A DNA stretch of 64,000 nt from Chloracidobacterium sp. GTDB taxonomy: Bacteria; Acidobacteriota; Blastocatellia; Pyrinomonadales; Pyrinomonadaceae. A model generated the notes under the pieces. That model had not been told where the DNA came from and ran no database searches. It saw nothing but the letters and a program-made list of their open reading frames with translations. The position numbers and the translations under genes were made by a program. Below, one piece after another: positions 8,330 to 17,400 of this stretch (the first letter of the stretch is position 1; every line of letters begins with the position of its first letter). The DNA lies in assembly GCA_016716305.1 (NCBI GenBank), contig JADJWP010000002.1:804501-868500 (forward strand), read 5' to 3'.

Positions 8330-8614
8330 CTATCCGGCGATGATTATTCCGCACTCGGTCGGTGTATCATTCGCACCTGCGATGATGATCCCACCGAGGC
8401 CGGCAATAATTATCCCGCGAAGACCTGCGATGATGATGCCCCAATCCTTCTTTTCTGACTTTTCAGAGCAAGGGTCTTCTGCTTTCGGACGAGTTGTCGT
8501 GCGAGGTGCTTCCGTCGCACCAGCGATTATGATCCCTGCATTTGCGAAGGTCGCTCCAAATCCCATTACCGCCATCAACGTAATCGCTGCGATCGTGTTC
8601 TTTAGGTTTTTCAT
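8330..8614 (-). CDS. Small secreted protein with five GIIIAG repeats
   Basis: A 94-residue protein. A signal peptide (residues 1-26, ending FGATFANA) is followed directly by GIIIAG at the new N-terminus. A charged linker comes next (TTRPKAEDPCSEKSEKK), then three closely spaced copies (WGIIIAG, RGIIIAG, GGIIIAG), a short spacer with one cysteine, and a final GIIIAG at the extreme C-terminus. The repeats use different Ile and Gly codons (ATT, ATC, ATA), so identity is kept at protein level, not by recent DNA duplication. I recognise no family. The strongly beta-prone hydrophobic hexapeptides with glycines would suit self-assembly, membrane association or a beta-solenoid. Two cysteines could form a disulfide. 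A purine-rich ribosome-binding site (GAGAAAGAG) precedes the ATG. Confidence 0.7.
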   Translation of the reverse strand: MKNLKNTIAAITLMAVMGFGATFANAGIIIAGATEAPRTTTRPKAEDPCSEKSEKKDWGIIIAGLRGIIIAGLGGIIIAGANDTPTECGIIIAG

Positions 8615-9203
8615 TTTTTCTCTTTCTCCAGTTTCAAATTTGAAGCTTTCCGCTTCTTGCTGCTGTCTACATTACAAGCCGTGTGCCACCGAACATCTAC
8701 GTCCGTGCCAAACCGTTAAGATGCTTATTTGCAGTAATTTGCGAGCTTCGGTCGGAGAACTGAGCGCAGGAATCGCTCCGAGAAAAAGTGGATACTTGGT
8801 TTTCACCTGCTCGTAAGTCCTGGCGTAAGTGCCGTGTTTGATAGGTTTACAGACATGGATACGAACTATACAAATTCCGTGTGTATATTGCGTATACATT
8901 CGAGCCTCCATTTTCTGGATCATTCGACTGCGATGTGAAAGGTGAATTCGATTTGCGCTGGTCGTTCGAGCCTGTTTATACGAGATATTTATCTAGCCTA
9001 ATGATGTGAGTTCGAATTCGGTTCGCAACACGACCGCGATCACAAATAGATCGCGGCGGCAAACATACAGTGTTAAAGAAGTTTTGCTGGATTTTTCATT
9101 TGTTAAATGCTAATCTTTGATTTGCGCCTCGGCGCAGCTGCCTTGCGATCCAATCACCGATAGACGTTGACTTTCGACACGCCCTCCGCGGACGATCCCA
9201 CTT
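8615..9203. other. 589-bp intergenic region between divergent genes
   Basis: It lies between the GIIIAG gene (minus) and the GGDEF-EAL gene (plus) and must hold both promoters. It contains a perfect inverted repeat, CCGCGATC and GATCGCGG with a seven-base loop (9034-9056), and is richer in A+T than its flanks. A minus-strand frame at 8672-8923 could encode 83 residues, but it has no recognisable domain or clear ribosome-binding site, so I do not call it. No RNA gene was recognised. Confidence 0.4.
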
Positions 9204-11450
9204 ATGAACAGAGAGAAGATCTCGAGCTACGCGAAAGCTGCCGTCATCTTTCTTGGTGCAGCCAGCTTTATGGCCGCAGCTGCCTCTCTGCCTGCCCGGG
9301 CCTACAGCCTCGGATATCTTCTGATCATTGCCTTTGGGATCTTTGTTGCACCGAGAACGAGCATCACCTTACCGCGTTCAAAGTTTGCGATCAGTTTCGC
9401 AGACGCCGCGATCTTCCTGACATTTCTTCTATATGGCGGCCGGGCAGCGATCGTTCTCGCATCGATCGAGATGCTTGCGAGCTGCCTATACCTGCGTTCT
9501 CAGGGATTCAAGTTTGGCAATTTGATGATCCCGGTCAATGTTTCGATCAACTCGGTCTATACGTCGTGTACATTTTTGATCTGGATCGCCTATCCGATGA
9601 TCACGGGCGTACAGCTTGACCCGTCAAAGACCCGCCATTTGATCTACATTCTTGGGATCCTTGCTCTTTCGCAGTTTCTGATCTCGTCGTTCCTCGCCGC
9701 CATCTTTCAATCGCTGAAGGATGGATCGAGCCTGTGGCAGACGTGGGTACGCGACTGTTTCTCGAGTTCGATGACACAGATCGTAGGTGCAAGCCTGGCC
9801 GGGCTCATTTACAAACTCATCAATTTCGGCGATCTGATCACCGCGGGGATCGCGTTTGTCGCGATCGTCGCCGCATACATCAATTACCGGCAATCGATCA
9901 CCGAGATCAATGACGCGATCGCAAATGTCGAAGAAGCCGAAAGGCAAAAGGCCGAGACGGAGCGGGCAAGGCGGCGCGAGGCCGAGAAGTATGCCAACGA
10001 ACTTTCGCTTTCGCTCGATAAGGAAGCGCGGGCAAACGAAGCACTCAGAAAGAGCGAGAAGGACTTTCAATACGCCGCACTGCATGATTCGCTAACCGGG
10101 CTCGCAAACCGAAAACAGCTTGGCGACATACTTCGCCAACTTATCGACCGATACAAAGAAGACCCTTCGGCGAACTTCCAGGTCCTTTTCCTTGATATAA
10201 GGAGCTTCAAGAACATCAACGATACGCTCGGCCACACAATAGGCGACAAGGTGCTTTCGATCGCAGCAAAGAGATTTCTCAGGATAGTAAATCCGGAAGA
10301 CACCGTCGCTCGAATTGGCGGAGATGAATTTGCGATCATTCTTCGTGACCTCTCGACCGCAAGCAAGGCACAAAAGGTCGCGCGAAAGATATACAAGAGC
10401 ATTACCCAGCCTTTTTCGCTCAGCGGCAATAAGATCTCGATCGATGTGAACATCGGCATCGCGCCGTGTGACGCGGAATACGACACACCAGAGGAGATCC
10501 TCAGAGATGCCGATATAGCGATGCATTTTGCAAAAGAGCGCAACGACGGGCCCGCGGTCTTTACCCGAGAGCTTCGCCACCGCTTTTTGGAGCGGGTACG
10601 GTTCGAGATGGACCTCCGCCATGCGATCGACCGCGGAGAGCTTTCGATGCACTATCAGCCGATAATTTCGCTCAGCGACGGCCGGCTCATCGGGTTTGAA
10701 GCTCTTTTGCGGTGGCATCACAGCGAATTTGGGATGATCCCGCCGAATAAGTTCATACCGATCGCAGAAAACGCAGATCTCATTCAGCCGATCACCGTTT
10801 GGATCCTCCACGAGACGACGAAGCAACTTGCGGAATGGCAAAAAATCTCGGCCGAATACGAAGATCTTATGGTGAGCGTGAACATCTCGGGCAAGCACCT
10901 TTCGAACGACGACCTTATCGACGACGTCGAAGCCGCTCTAGAGGCTTCAGCAATACGTCCTCAGACCCTGAAGCTTGAAGTTACCGAGAGTACGGCAATG
11001 GAGAATGCCGAACACACGATCAATGTGTTGAAGCGCCTGAAACAAATAGGCGTTCAACTGAGCATTGACGATTTTGGAACCGGCTACTCTTCTCTCAGCC
11101 ACCTCCACAGGCTGCCGTTCGACACCCTCAAGATCGACCGTTCGTTCGTCTACAACGTCGGCGAACATGGCGAGAACTCGGGCATCCTTCAGACTATAAT
11201 CTCATTGGCCAAGAACCTGAAAATGCGAGTGGTCGCGGAAGGGATCGAGACTGAAACCCAGCTTTCGATACTCCAGAACCTTGGCTGCGACTACGGCCAG
11301 GGCTTCCTGCTCGCTAAACCTAAGGGTCGCGACGAGACCGAGCAATTGCTCTACGAACATCCCAATTGGCTTCCGTTCGGAAACAACGAGACCGGGACAG
11401 ACCGCTCGCGCGATGAGATGAACACCGACGAAAGCCTGCCCGTTTTCTAA
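9204..11450 (+). CDS. Membrane-bound GGDEF-EAL cyclic-di-GMP protein
   Basis: A 748-residue protein. A multi-helix N-terminal membrane domain (about residues 10-235) is MASE-like in layout. A charged coiled coil (about 240-290, rich in Glu/Arg/Ala) precedes the GGDEF domain from LHDSLTGLANR, with an intact GGDEF at about 372 (VARIGGDEFAIIL). The position of the RxxD inhibitory site reads NPED, so product inhibition through that site is not expected. The EAL domain keeps EALLRW, SVNISG, EVTES, DDFGTGYSS, LKIDRSF and VVAEGIE, so phosphodiesterase activity is plausible. Which activity dominates in the cell cannot be told. It reads away from the GIIIAG gene across a long intergenic region. Confidence 0.9.
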   Translation: MNREKISSYAKAAVIFLGAASFMAAAASLPARAYSLGYLLIIAFGIFVAPRTSITLPRSKFAISFADAAIFLTFLLYGGRAAIVLASIEMLASCLYLRSQGFKFGNLMIPVNVSINSVYTSCTFLIWIAYPMITGVQLDPSKTRHLIYILGILALSQFLISSFLAAIFQSLKDGSSLWQTWVRDCFSSSMTQIVGASLAGLIYKLINFGDLITAGIAFVAIVAAYINYRQSITEINDAIANVEEAERQKAETERARRREAEKYANELSLSLDKEARANEALRKSEKDFQYAALHDSLTGLANRKQLGDILRQLIDRYKEDPSANFQVLFLDIRSFKNINDTLGHTIGDKVLSIAAKRFLRIVNPEDTVARIGGDEFAIILRDLSTASKAQKVARKIYKSITQPFSLSGNKISIDVNIGIAPCDAEYDTPEEILRDADIAMHFAKERNDGPAVFTRELRHRFLERVRFEMDLRHAIDRGELSMHYQPIISLSDGRLIGFEALLRWHHSEFGMIPPNKFIPIAENADLIQPITVWILHETTKQLAEWQKISAEYEDLMVSVNISGKHLSNDDLIDDVEAALEASAIRPQTLKLEVTESTAMENAEHTINVLKRLKQIGVQLSIDDFGTGYSSLSHLHRLPFDTLKIDRSFVYNVGEHGENSGILQTIISLAKNLKMRVVAEGIETETQLSILQNLGCDYGQGFLLAKPKGRDETEQLLYEHPNWLPFGNNETGTDRSRDEMNTDESLPVF

Positions 11451-11529
11451 AACATCGAACGAAATTTCGTTTTGCGGCGTGCGCGTTCTATAATCATCAG
11501 AAATCCATTGATGAGGTGAAACGCGCTTT

Positions 11530-13653
11530 ATGTTTAGACGAACGTTGATCGTACTTGTTCTTGTTTCGTTTTTATCGTCCGCGATTCCGGCCCAAACCGG
11601 TTACAGTTACCCAAAAGCAAAAAAAGTCGACCAGGTTGACGATTATCACGGAACAAAGGTGTCAGATCCGTACCGGTGGATGGAAGATACTGGTTCTGCC
11701 GATACACAGAAGTGGATCGAGGATCAAGTCAAATTCACCCAAGCCTATCTTGACAAGATCCCCGAGCGGGCAAAGATCCGTGAGCGGCTGACCGAGATCT
11801 GGAACTACGAACGGATCTCAGCTCCGTCGAAGGTGGCCGACGGATTTTACATTTACTCTCGCAACGATGGTCTTCAGAATCAAAGCGTGCTTTACCGTGC
11901 GAAGTCGAAAGACGATCCCGGTTCGGTCTTCTTCGACCCGAACAAACTCTCTACTGACGGTACTGCTGCTTTGAGCGGATCATCGTTCACTGACGACGGC
12001 AAGCTCTGGGCTTACGGCGTCGCAAAGTCGGGGTCGGATCGCACCGAGTGGCGAATAATGAACACCGAAACCGGTGAGTATCTTGCCGATACTCTAAGAC
12101 CCAATCGACAGGGAGGCGTTTCGTGGTTAAAGGATAATTCCGGCTTTTATTACAGCCGGTTCCCTGACGCTCAAGAAGGTGCCGAACTTCGTGCGGCAAA
12201 TAAGTTTCAGAAGATCTATTTTCACAAGCTCGGGACACCGCAGTCTGACGATACACTGGTCTATGAAAGGCCCGAGGACGGTGAGCTATTCATGGGTGGC
12301 GGCGTTACCGAAGACGGTAAATGGCTCGTTATAAGTGTTGCTAAAGGCACGCAGCGAATGAACGAGATCCACTTCAAAGATCTGTCGCGTCCGGATTCGC
12401 CGATCGTTCCGCTTGTTAACGATCGTAACAATAGCTGGTCATTCGTCGGCAACGACGGGCCTGTTTTCTACTTTCGCACCGACAAGGACGCGGAGCGCGG
12501 CAAGTTGGTAAGCGTGAACGTGCTGGCTCGGGCCCGTATTTGGAAAGATATCGTTCCGCAGGCGGCCGAAACGCTGAACGGCGTTCAGATGATCAATAAC
12601 CAATTCGTAACGAACTATCTCAAAGACGCCTACACGAACATCAAGATCTACGATAAAGCCGGCAAGCACGTCCGCGACGTTGAGCTTCCGGGGATCGGGT
12701 CGGCAGGTGGATTTGGCGGCAAACAGGATGCGACCGAGACGTTTTACACCTATTCGAGCTACAATGCCCCGCCAACGATCTATCACTACGACATGAGAAC
12801 CGGCAAAAGCACGCTTTTCCGTCAGGCGAAGGTCAAGTTCGATCCGGACGGCTACGAGGTGAAGCAGGTCTTCTTTACAAGTAAGGACGGCACAAGGGTC
12901 CCGATGTTCCTCACGCACAAAAAGGGCCTGAAGCTCGACGGCAGCAATCCGACGATACTTTATGGTTACGGCGGTTTCAATATTTCGCAGACGCCGGGCT
13001 TTTCGGTATCACGCGCCGTTTGGATGGAAATGGGCGGCATTTACGCCGTTGCGAACATCCGCGGCGGTGCCGAATATGGCAAAGAGTGGTGGGCGAACGG
13101 AGCGAGGCTCAAGAAGCAGAACGTCTTCGACGATTTCATCGCCGCAGCTGAGTTTTTGATCGCAAACAAATACACCAGCACGCCGAAACTTGCGATTCAG
13201 GGCGGCTCGAATGGCGGTCTTCTTGTAGGCGCTGTGCTGAACCAACGTCCCGACCTTTTTGGAGCTGCCCTTCCGGCGGTCGGTGTTATGGATATGGTGC
13301 GATTTACGGAATTCACTGTCGGAGCGGCCTGGAAATCTGATTACGGCGACCCCAAGGACCCGAAAGAGTTTGCCGCACTCTACGCCTATTCGCCGCTGCA
13401 TAACATCAAGAAAGGCACCAAATACCCTGCGACAATGGTGACCACTGCAGACACAGATGACCGCGTCTTCCCTGCTCACAGCTTTAAGTACGCCGCGGCA
13501 CTGCAGGACGCTCAGGCCGGAGACAAACCTATCCTCATTAGGATCGAGACAAAGGCCGGTCACGGAGCCGGTAAACCGACCTCGAAACAGATCGAAGAAC
13601 AGGCGGATATCTACGGATTCTTGGTCAAGAGCCTTGGGATAAAAATGCAGTAG
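11530..13653 (+). CDS. Prolyl oligopeptidase (S9A), secreted
   Basis: A 707-residue protein with a signal peptide (LIVLVLVSFLSSAIPAQ), then YPKAKKVDQVDDYHGTKVSDPYRWMED, the typical start of the mature S9A family. An N-terminal seven-bladed propeller is followed by an alpha/beta hydrolase domain. The catalytic Ser560 is in GGSNGG, the acidic residue at D643/D644 in DTDDRVFPAHS, and the His at 678 in KAGHGAG. It should cleave short peptides after proline in the periplasm. TGAGGTGAAA upstream serves as ribosome-binding site. A strong terminator follows. Confidence 0.93.
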   Translation: MFRRTLIVLVLVSFLSSAIPAQTGYSYPKAKKVDQVDDYHGTKVSDPYRWMEDTGSADTQKWIEDQVKFTQAYLDKIPERAKIRERLTEIWNYERISAPSKVADGFYIYSRNDGLQNQSVLYRAKSKDDPGSVFFDPNKLSTDGTAALSGSSFTDDGKLWAYGVAKSGSDRTEWRIMNTETGEYLADTLRPNRQGGVSWLKDNSGFYYSRFPDAQEGAELRAANKFQKIYFHKLGTPQSDDTLVYERPEDGELFMGGGVTEDGKWLVISVAKGTQRMNEIHFKDLSRPDSPIVPLVNDRNNSWSFVGNDGPVFYFRTDKDAERGKLVSVNVLARARIWKDIVPQAAETLNGVQMINNQFVTNYLKDAYTNIKIYDKAGKHVRDVELPGIGSAGGFGGKQDATETFYTYSSYNAPPTIYHYDMRTGKSTLFRQAKVKFDPDGYEVKQVFFTSKDGTRVPMFLTHKKGLKLDGSNPTILYGYGGFNISQTPGFSVSRAVWMEMGGIYAVANIRGGAEYGKEWWANGARLKKQNVFDDFIAAAEFLIANKYTSTPKLAIQGGSNGGLLVGAVLNQRPDLFGAALPAVGVMDMVRFTEFTVGAAWKSDYGDPKDPKEFAALYAYSPLHNIKKGTKYPATMVTTADTDDRVFPAHSFKYAAALQDAQAGDKPILIRIETKAGHGAGKPTSKQIEEQADIYGFLVKSLGIKMQ

Positions 13654-13676
13654 TTGGGGTATCGGCCCGACCATTG

Positions 13677-13706
13677 AAAAAAAGCCGCTCGAAATGGGCG
13701 GCTTTT
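13677..13706 (+). terminator. Intrinsic terminator after prolyl oligopeptidase
   Basis: AAAAGCCGC and GCGGCTTTT pair around a short loop; A-tracts and T-tracts form the outer part of the stem. The position 24 bases after the stop codon and the GC-rich core make this a good rho-independent terminator. Confidence 0.8.
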
Positions 13707-13917
13707 GATTTGGTAAGTGGTTCCGACTTCTATCGATTGTCCACGTAAGTACTTAGTGTCTGAATGTTAGGCCTCCGTCGGGTAGGCCGCCGTTGAAAAG
13801 TCGGTGCTTGAGCAGTATTTATGTGCATTATATCTTCCATCGCCTACATAATCCTGCCTGACGTGTTCGCCCGAAACGCGGCACGACCGATGGTCGTCGC
13901 AAGATCGCGGTACCGGA

Positions 13918-14007
13918 TTACGATCTTTCGTCGAAGCCGATCTCTTTTCGTGTTTGCATATCTTTGAATTGAAATCCGGACTGCAAATTCCTAACGACTT
14001 CACTGAA
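13918..14007 (-). pseudogene. Displaced C-terminal fragment homologous to the 18785-19330 gene
   Basis: Directly after the TGA of the minus-strand gene ending at 14008, and in the same frame, 29 codons remain open to a TAA. They read FSEVVRNLQSG, then FQFKDMQTRKEIGFDERS. The last residues of the 18785-19330 gene read FHKVVANMQPG, then VQFKETQLRQEIGFDDRL, so about 16 of 26 aligned residues agree and both stop at the same place. DNA similarity continues beyond the stop, towards about 13830. The fragment has no start of its own and is best explained as a remnant of a duplication or of a lost paralogue. Recoding of the TGA is possible but unsupported. Confidence 0.6.
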
Positions 14008-14373
14008 TCATTGCTTGGTGATGACGACTCCGGTGTTGTTAAAGTCATAAAATTCCAGGTTGAGTTTCTCGGTGCCTTTGCTCATATCGACATAGTAGCG
14101 GTCGCCCGATTGGTCAAATTTTCCTAACTGCCAGCCTTGAGATTTAAGTGCCTCGGTGTAATTTTTCGTGACTGATTTCTTGTCTTCCTTATGAACTGCG
14201 CGAAACTCGTTCGACTCACTTTTCCAAACAATGGCGTTGTCCTTCACCGGCAAGTTCATCGCCGACCACGGTGCGGTCATCGGCACTGCTGTCACTTCGG
14301 GCTTCCATCCGCAGTTGATCATCAATAAGGCAAGCAGAGCAATTCCAACTTTTGTAATTAGTAACTTTCTCAT
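14008..14373 (-). CDS. Small probable lipoprotein, unknown function
   Basis: A 121-residue protein with a lipoprotein-like leader (KVGIALLALLMINC, lipid anchor likely at the Cys near residue 21, though Asn at -1 is unusual). The mature domain contains KNYTEALKSQGWQLGKFDQ and a terminal strand-rich part (YYVDMSKGTEKLNLEFYDF). The pattern of a lone YxxxLxxxGW helix with following strands occurs in small lipoproteins that have no assigned role. The ribosome-binding site (AAGGAG) is good. The gene follows the SBBP-repeat gene by 29 bp on the same strand. It is followed in frame by the duplicated fragment described separately. Confidence 0.6.
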   Translation of the reverse strand: MRKLLITKVGIALLALLMINCGWKPEVTAVPMTAPWSAMNLPVKDNAIVWKSESNEFRAVHKEDKKSVTKNYTEALKSQGWQLGKFDQSGDRYYVDMSKGTEKLNLEFYDFNNTGVVITKQ

Positions 14374-14402
14374 TTGTTTTCTCCTTGTTAATTCCTATTC
14401 CG

Positions 14403-17400
14403 TCAGTTTTTTTCCGGGAAAAAATCAAAGTCTGTTAATTCGTCTGTCGGGGTTACCGTTCGAGGTGTAAATGTGTATCGCTTGGATGTGACAGACGCAA
14501 CATACGTTTCGCCGGCCGCAACCTCGTCAAACCGGAAATAGCCGAATGAACTGGTGAGGGCATATCTGACATTGCCGTGAGAATCGGTGATAGAGACGCT
14601 CGCATTTCGAAGTCCAAATCCATCCGGCGAGAAAACCCTTCCGGAAACAGCGACATTGGCCGCGGTCGGGGCAAATCCGCATGCCGAATAGATCACATCG
14701 TTGTAGTCGTCAGCAAAATACAGACACTTTCCGGGCAGTCCGTCACGCCTAGCCCCGAAATCCAGATCGGTCACACCTCGTGCGTTGAAGTTATCCATTC
14801 CATCAGTATAGTTATTGCCGATCCCGCTGATGAAGATGCTCGATACGGACGATGAATTGCCGTCGGCGGCCGTCGCGAGGATCACGCTTGAGCCCGCCGC
14901 GCAGTTCCCGCCGGACGAGAAGACATCGCCGGTCAACGGATTGACCGCGCCGTTTGAGACAATGTAACTGGAACCGAGCGTGCGCATGTTCGATCCAGTC
15001 AGATAACTAAAATTGAACGTCGTTCCGTCTATGTGTCCCGTCGTGTCGATCTCAAACTCACGGGGCGTTCGCCCTGCTGGTGCGTCGGAATATACGACAT
15101 AATCGCCGTCCGGCTGGATACCGAATCGGTCACCAAAATTCGATGCCGAATCGTCCGGAAAACTGCCGAGGAATGTTGCACCGGTTCCTGCTGCCACACG
15201 GTAAAAGCTATTTGGTGCACCATAGCGCATGACAATGAGATTACCGCTTGCATCTGCCTCTAGCCCGTATCGTTCGGTGTCAAACCCGACATCCGAATTG
15301 AAAACCATCGCCGGTCCGCCCGCCGGATTGATACCGTAGACTCTGCGGTCGGTGCCAATTGTGTAGAGCAAACCGTCGGTTGAATTCAGCTCGAGGTTAA
15401 CAAGCGAACGGTGTGGGATCTGGTAATTCCCGAGCAGGTTCGTATTTCCGTTCGGAAGTATCCTGAAAAGGTCGAAGCTCGATTGAACGGGCTGTGTGCC
15501 GCAGTTGTTTGTTAGTCCCGCGGGCGGCTCGATGAAGTTATTGTCGGTAGCAACGAACACCGTGCCGTCGGTGTTAGATGCGGCAATCCCAACAATATGC
15601 CTGTTTTTTAGCGAGCCGGGAATACTGACGATACCGAGCGTATAGCCGCCCGATTGTATCTGCGGCTCGCCGTTATCGTCGATGTTCAAAGTCGCCGCAC
15701 TTGTACCGAGCGTGGCTCCGCCGGTCGGGTTACTGAGCGTGAGATTTAGTGCCTCGATGCCTTCGGTCAACAGGTCGTCCCTGACAAATACGCTAAACGT
15801 CCTCTCGGTCACGCCCGGGGCGAATGTCAGTGTGCCGCTCGCCGCGACATAATCGGGTCCTGCGTTCGCGGTTGCATCTGATGTAGCGTAGTTTACAGTG
15901 ACCGTAGAAGTGATCGTTCCTGAATCTCGCCAAACACGAACGACCGTTGCTCCGCCCGACTCATTGGCCGAAAAGCTGTTTGCAGCGAACGACAGATTGC
16001 TGCCGCTTCCCCCGCCGCCCGGTGCACCGCCGGCAACAAAGATCAGATTGCGGTTGTCGTTTAGGATCGGAAGGTTAAACAGCGATGGATTGAAAACGGT
16101 TCCCGCCCGCGAAGCGGATACGGTGTAGTATCGATTGGGCAAAGCATCGAGAAAAATGAAATTTCCAGCAGCGTCCGTCAGTTTCGTCTCAGAACTCGAA
16201 CCGCTCAATGCGATAGTCGCTCCGGATACTGCGGAACCTGAAACATCAACCGTACGTCCGGTGATAGCGTAGTTTCCGAATTTGGCCACAAAGGCATCGT
16301 TACTGCCCGCCCATTCGGTTTGAAAAGCATTCGCAGTAGCCGGAAACGCCTGGCTTCCTGTGAATCCGGTCACATATACATTGTTTGCCGGATCGAGAGC
16401 GATGCCATAAGCAATATCCCAAAGAGCTCCGCCGAGAAAGGTGGAATAGCTCAAGCCGCTTGCAGCGGGATTCAGTTTCGTGACGATCGCATCTACTTGT
16501 CCGTTTGCCGTAGAGTCGTAGGCGTTGGATGTCGTTGGAAAACTAGAATCTGTCGAGCCGGCAATAAAGGCCGCTCCGGTATTGTCTACAGTGATATCAT
16601 TGACCCTTTCAGTCCCGGCATCGCCCAAATACGTCGAGTACAACAGTGAATTACCGGTAGCGTCGATCTTCGAAACAAAAATATCGAGGTTGCTGCTGCC
16701 ACCGTAAGTTTGATCGTAAGCGTTGCTTGTAATCGGAAAGTCCAAACTGCCAGTATCCCCCGCTACGTAAATATTTCCGATCTGATCGAGGGAGACGGCG
16801 TTGCCGCTTTCGTTGCCTGTACCGCCGAGAAAGGTTGAAAAAACCAGTCCGCTTCCTAGAGAGTTTATTTTCGTTACGTATGCATCGGTCGAGCCGCCGA
16901 AGGTCGTGTCAAAAGCTCCTGCGGTTGTTGGAAATGCCCCGTTTCCGCCTCCGTCAGGCCCGCTTTGAGTAAGGCCGGTAACAACAGCGTTCCCTGCATT
17001 ATCGATGGCGATCCCGTAGCTGAACTCTGAAGCCTGGCCGCCTAACAAGGTCGAAAACGCCAACGCCGTGCCGCTGGGATTCAGCTTCGTCACAAAGCCG
17101 TCATATGTACCGCCGTTTGGGATTGTATCGTATGCTCCCGCGGTCGTCGGAAATGGAGTATTTGTATAGCCCGTAATGTACGCATTTCCAGTAAGATCAA
17201 TTGCGATATCGGAACCGAATTCGTAGTTGGTGTCGCCAACATATGTCGAGTAGAGCAGCTGATTGCCGCTCGCATTCAGTTTAGTAACAATGACATCGAA
17301 TTGGCCGCTTGACCATGTAGTGTCGTATGCCCCAGCGGTGGTAGGATAATTTGGGCTGCGGGAAAGCCCGGTCAGAAAAACACTTCCGGCCGTGTCGATT

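Noticed and set aside
8672..8923. Minus-strand frame of 83 residues upstream of the GIIIAG gene
   Set aside because: No domain, no clear ribosome-binding site and an odd composition with many Tyr, His and Cys; it is treated as noncoding.
9011..9027. tRNA T-loop-like GTTCGAATTC
   Set aside because: No acceptor or anticodon stems around it can be paired.
13767..14048. Minus-strand frame of 93 residues
   Set aside because: It runs in another frame over the duplicated fragment; the homologous reading frame is the one that ends at 13918.
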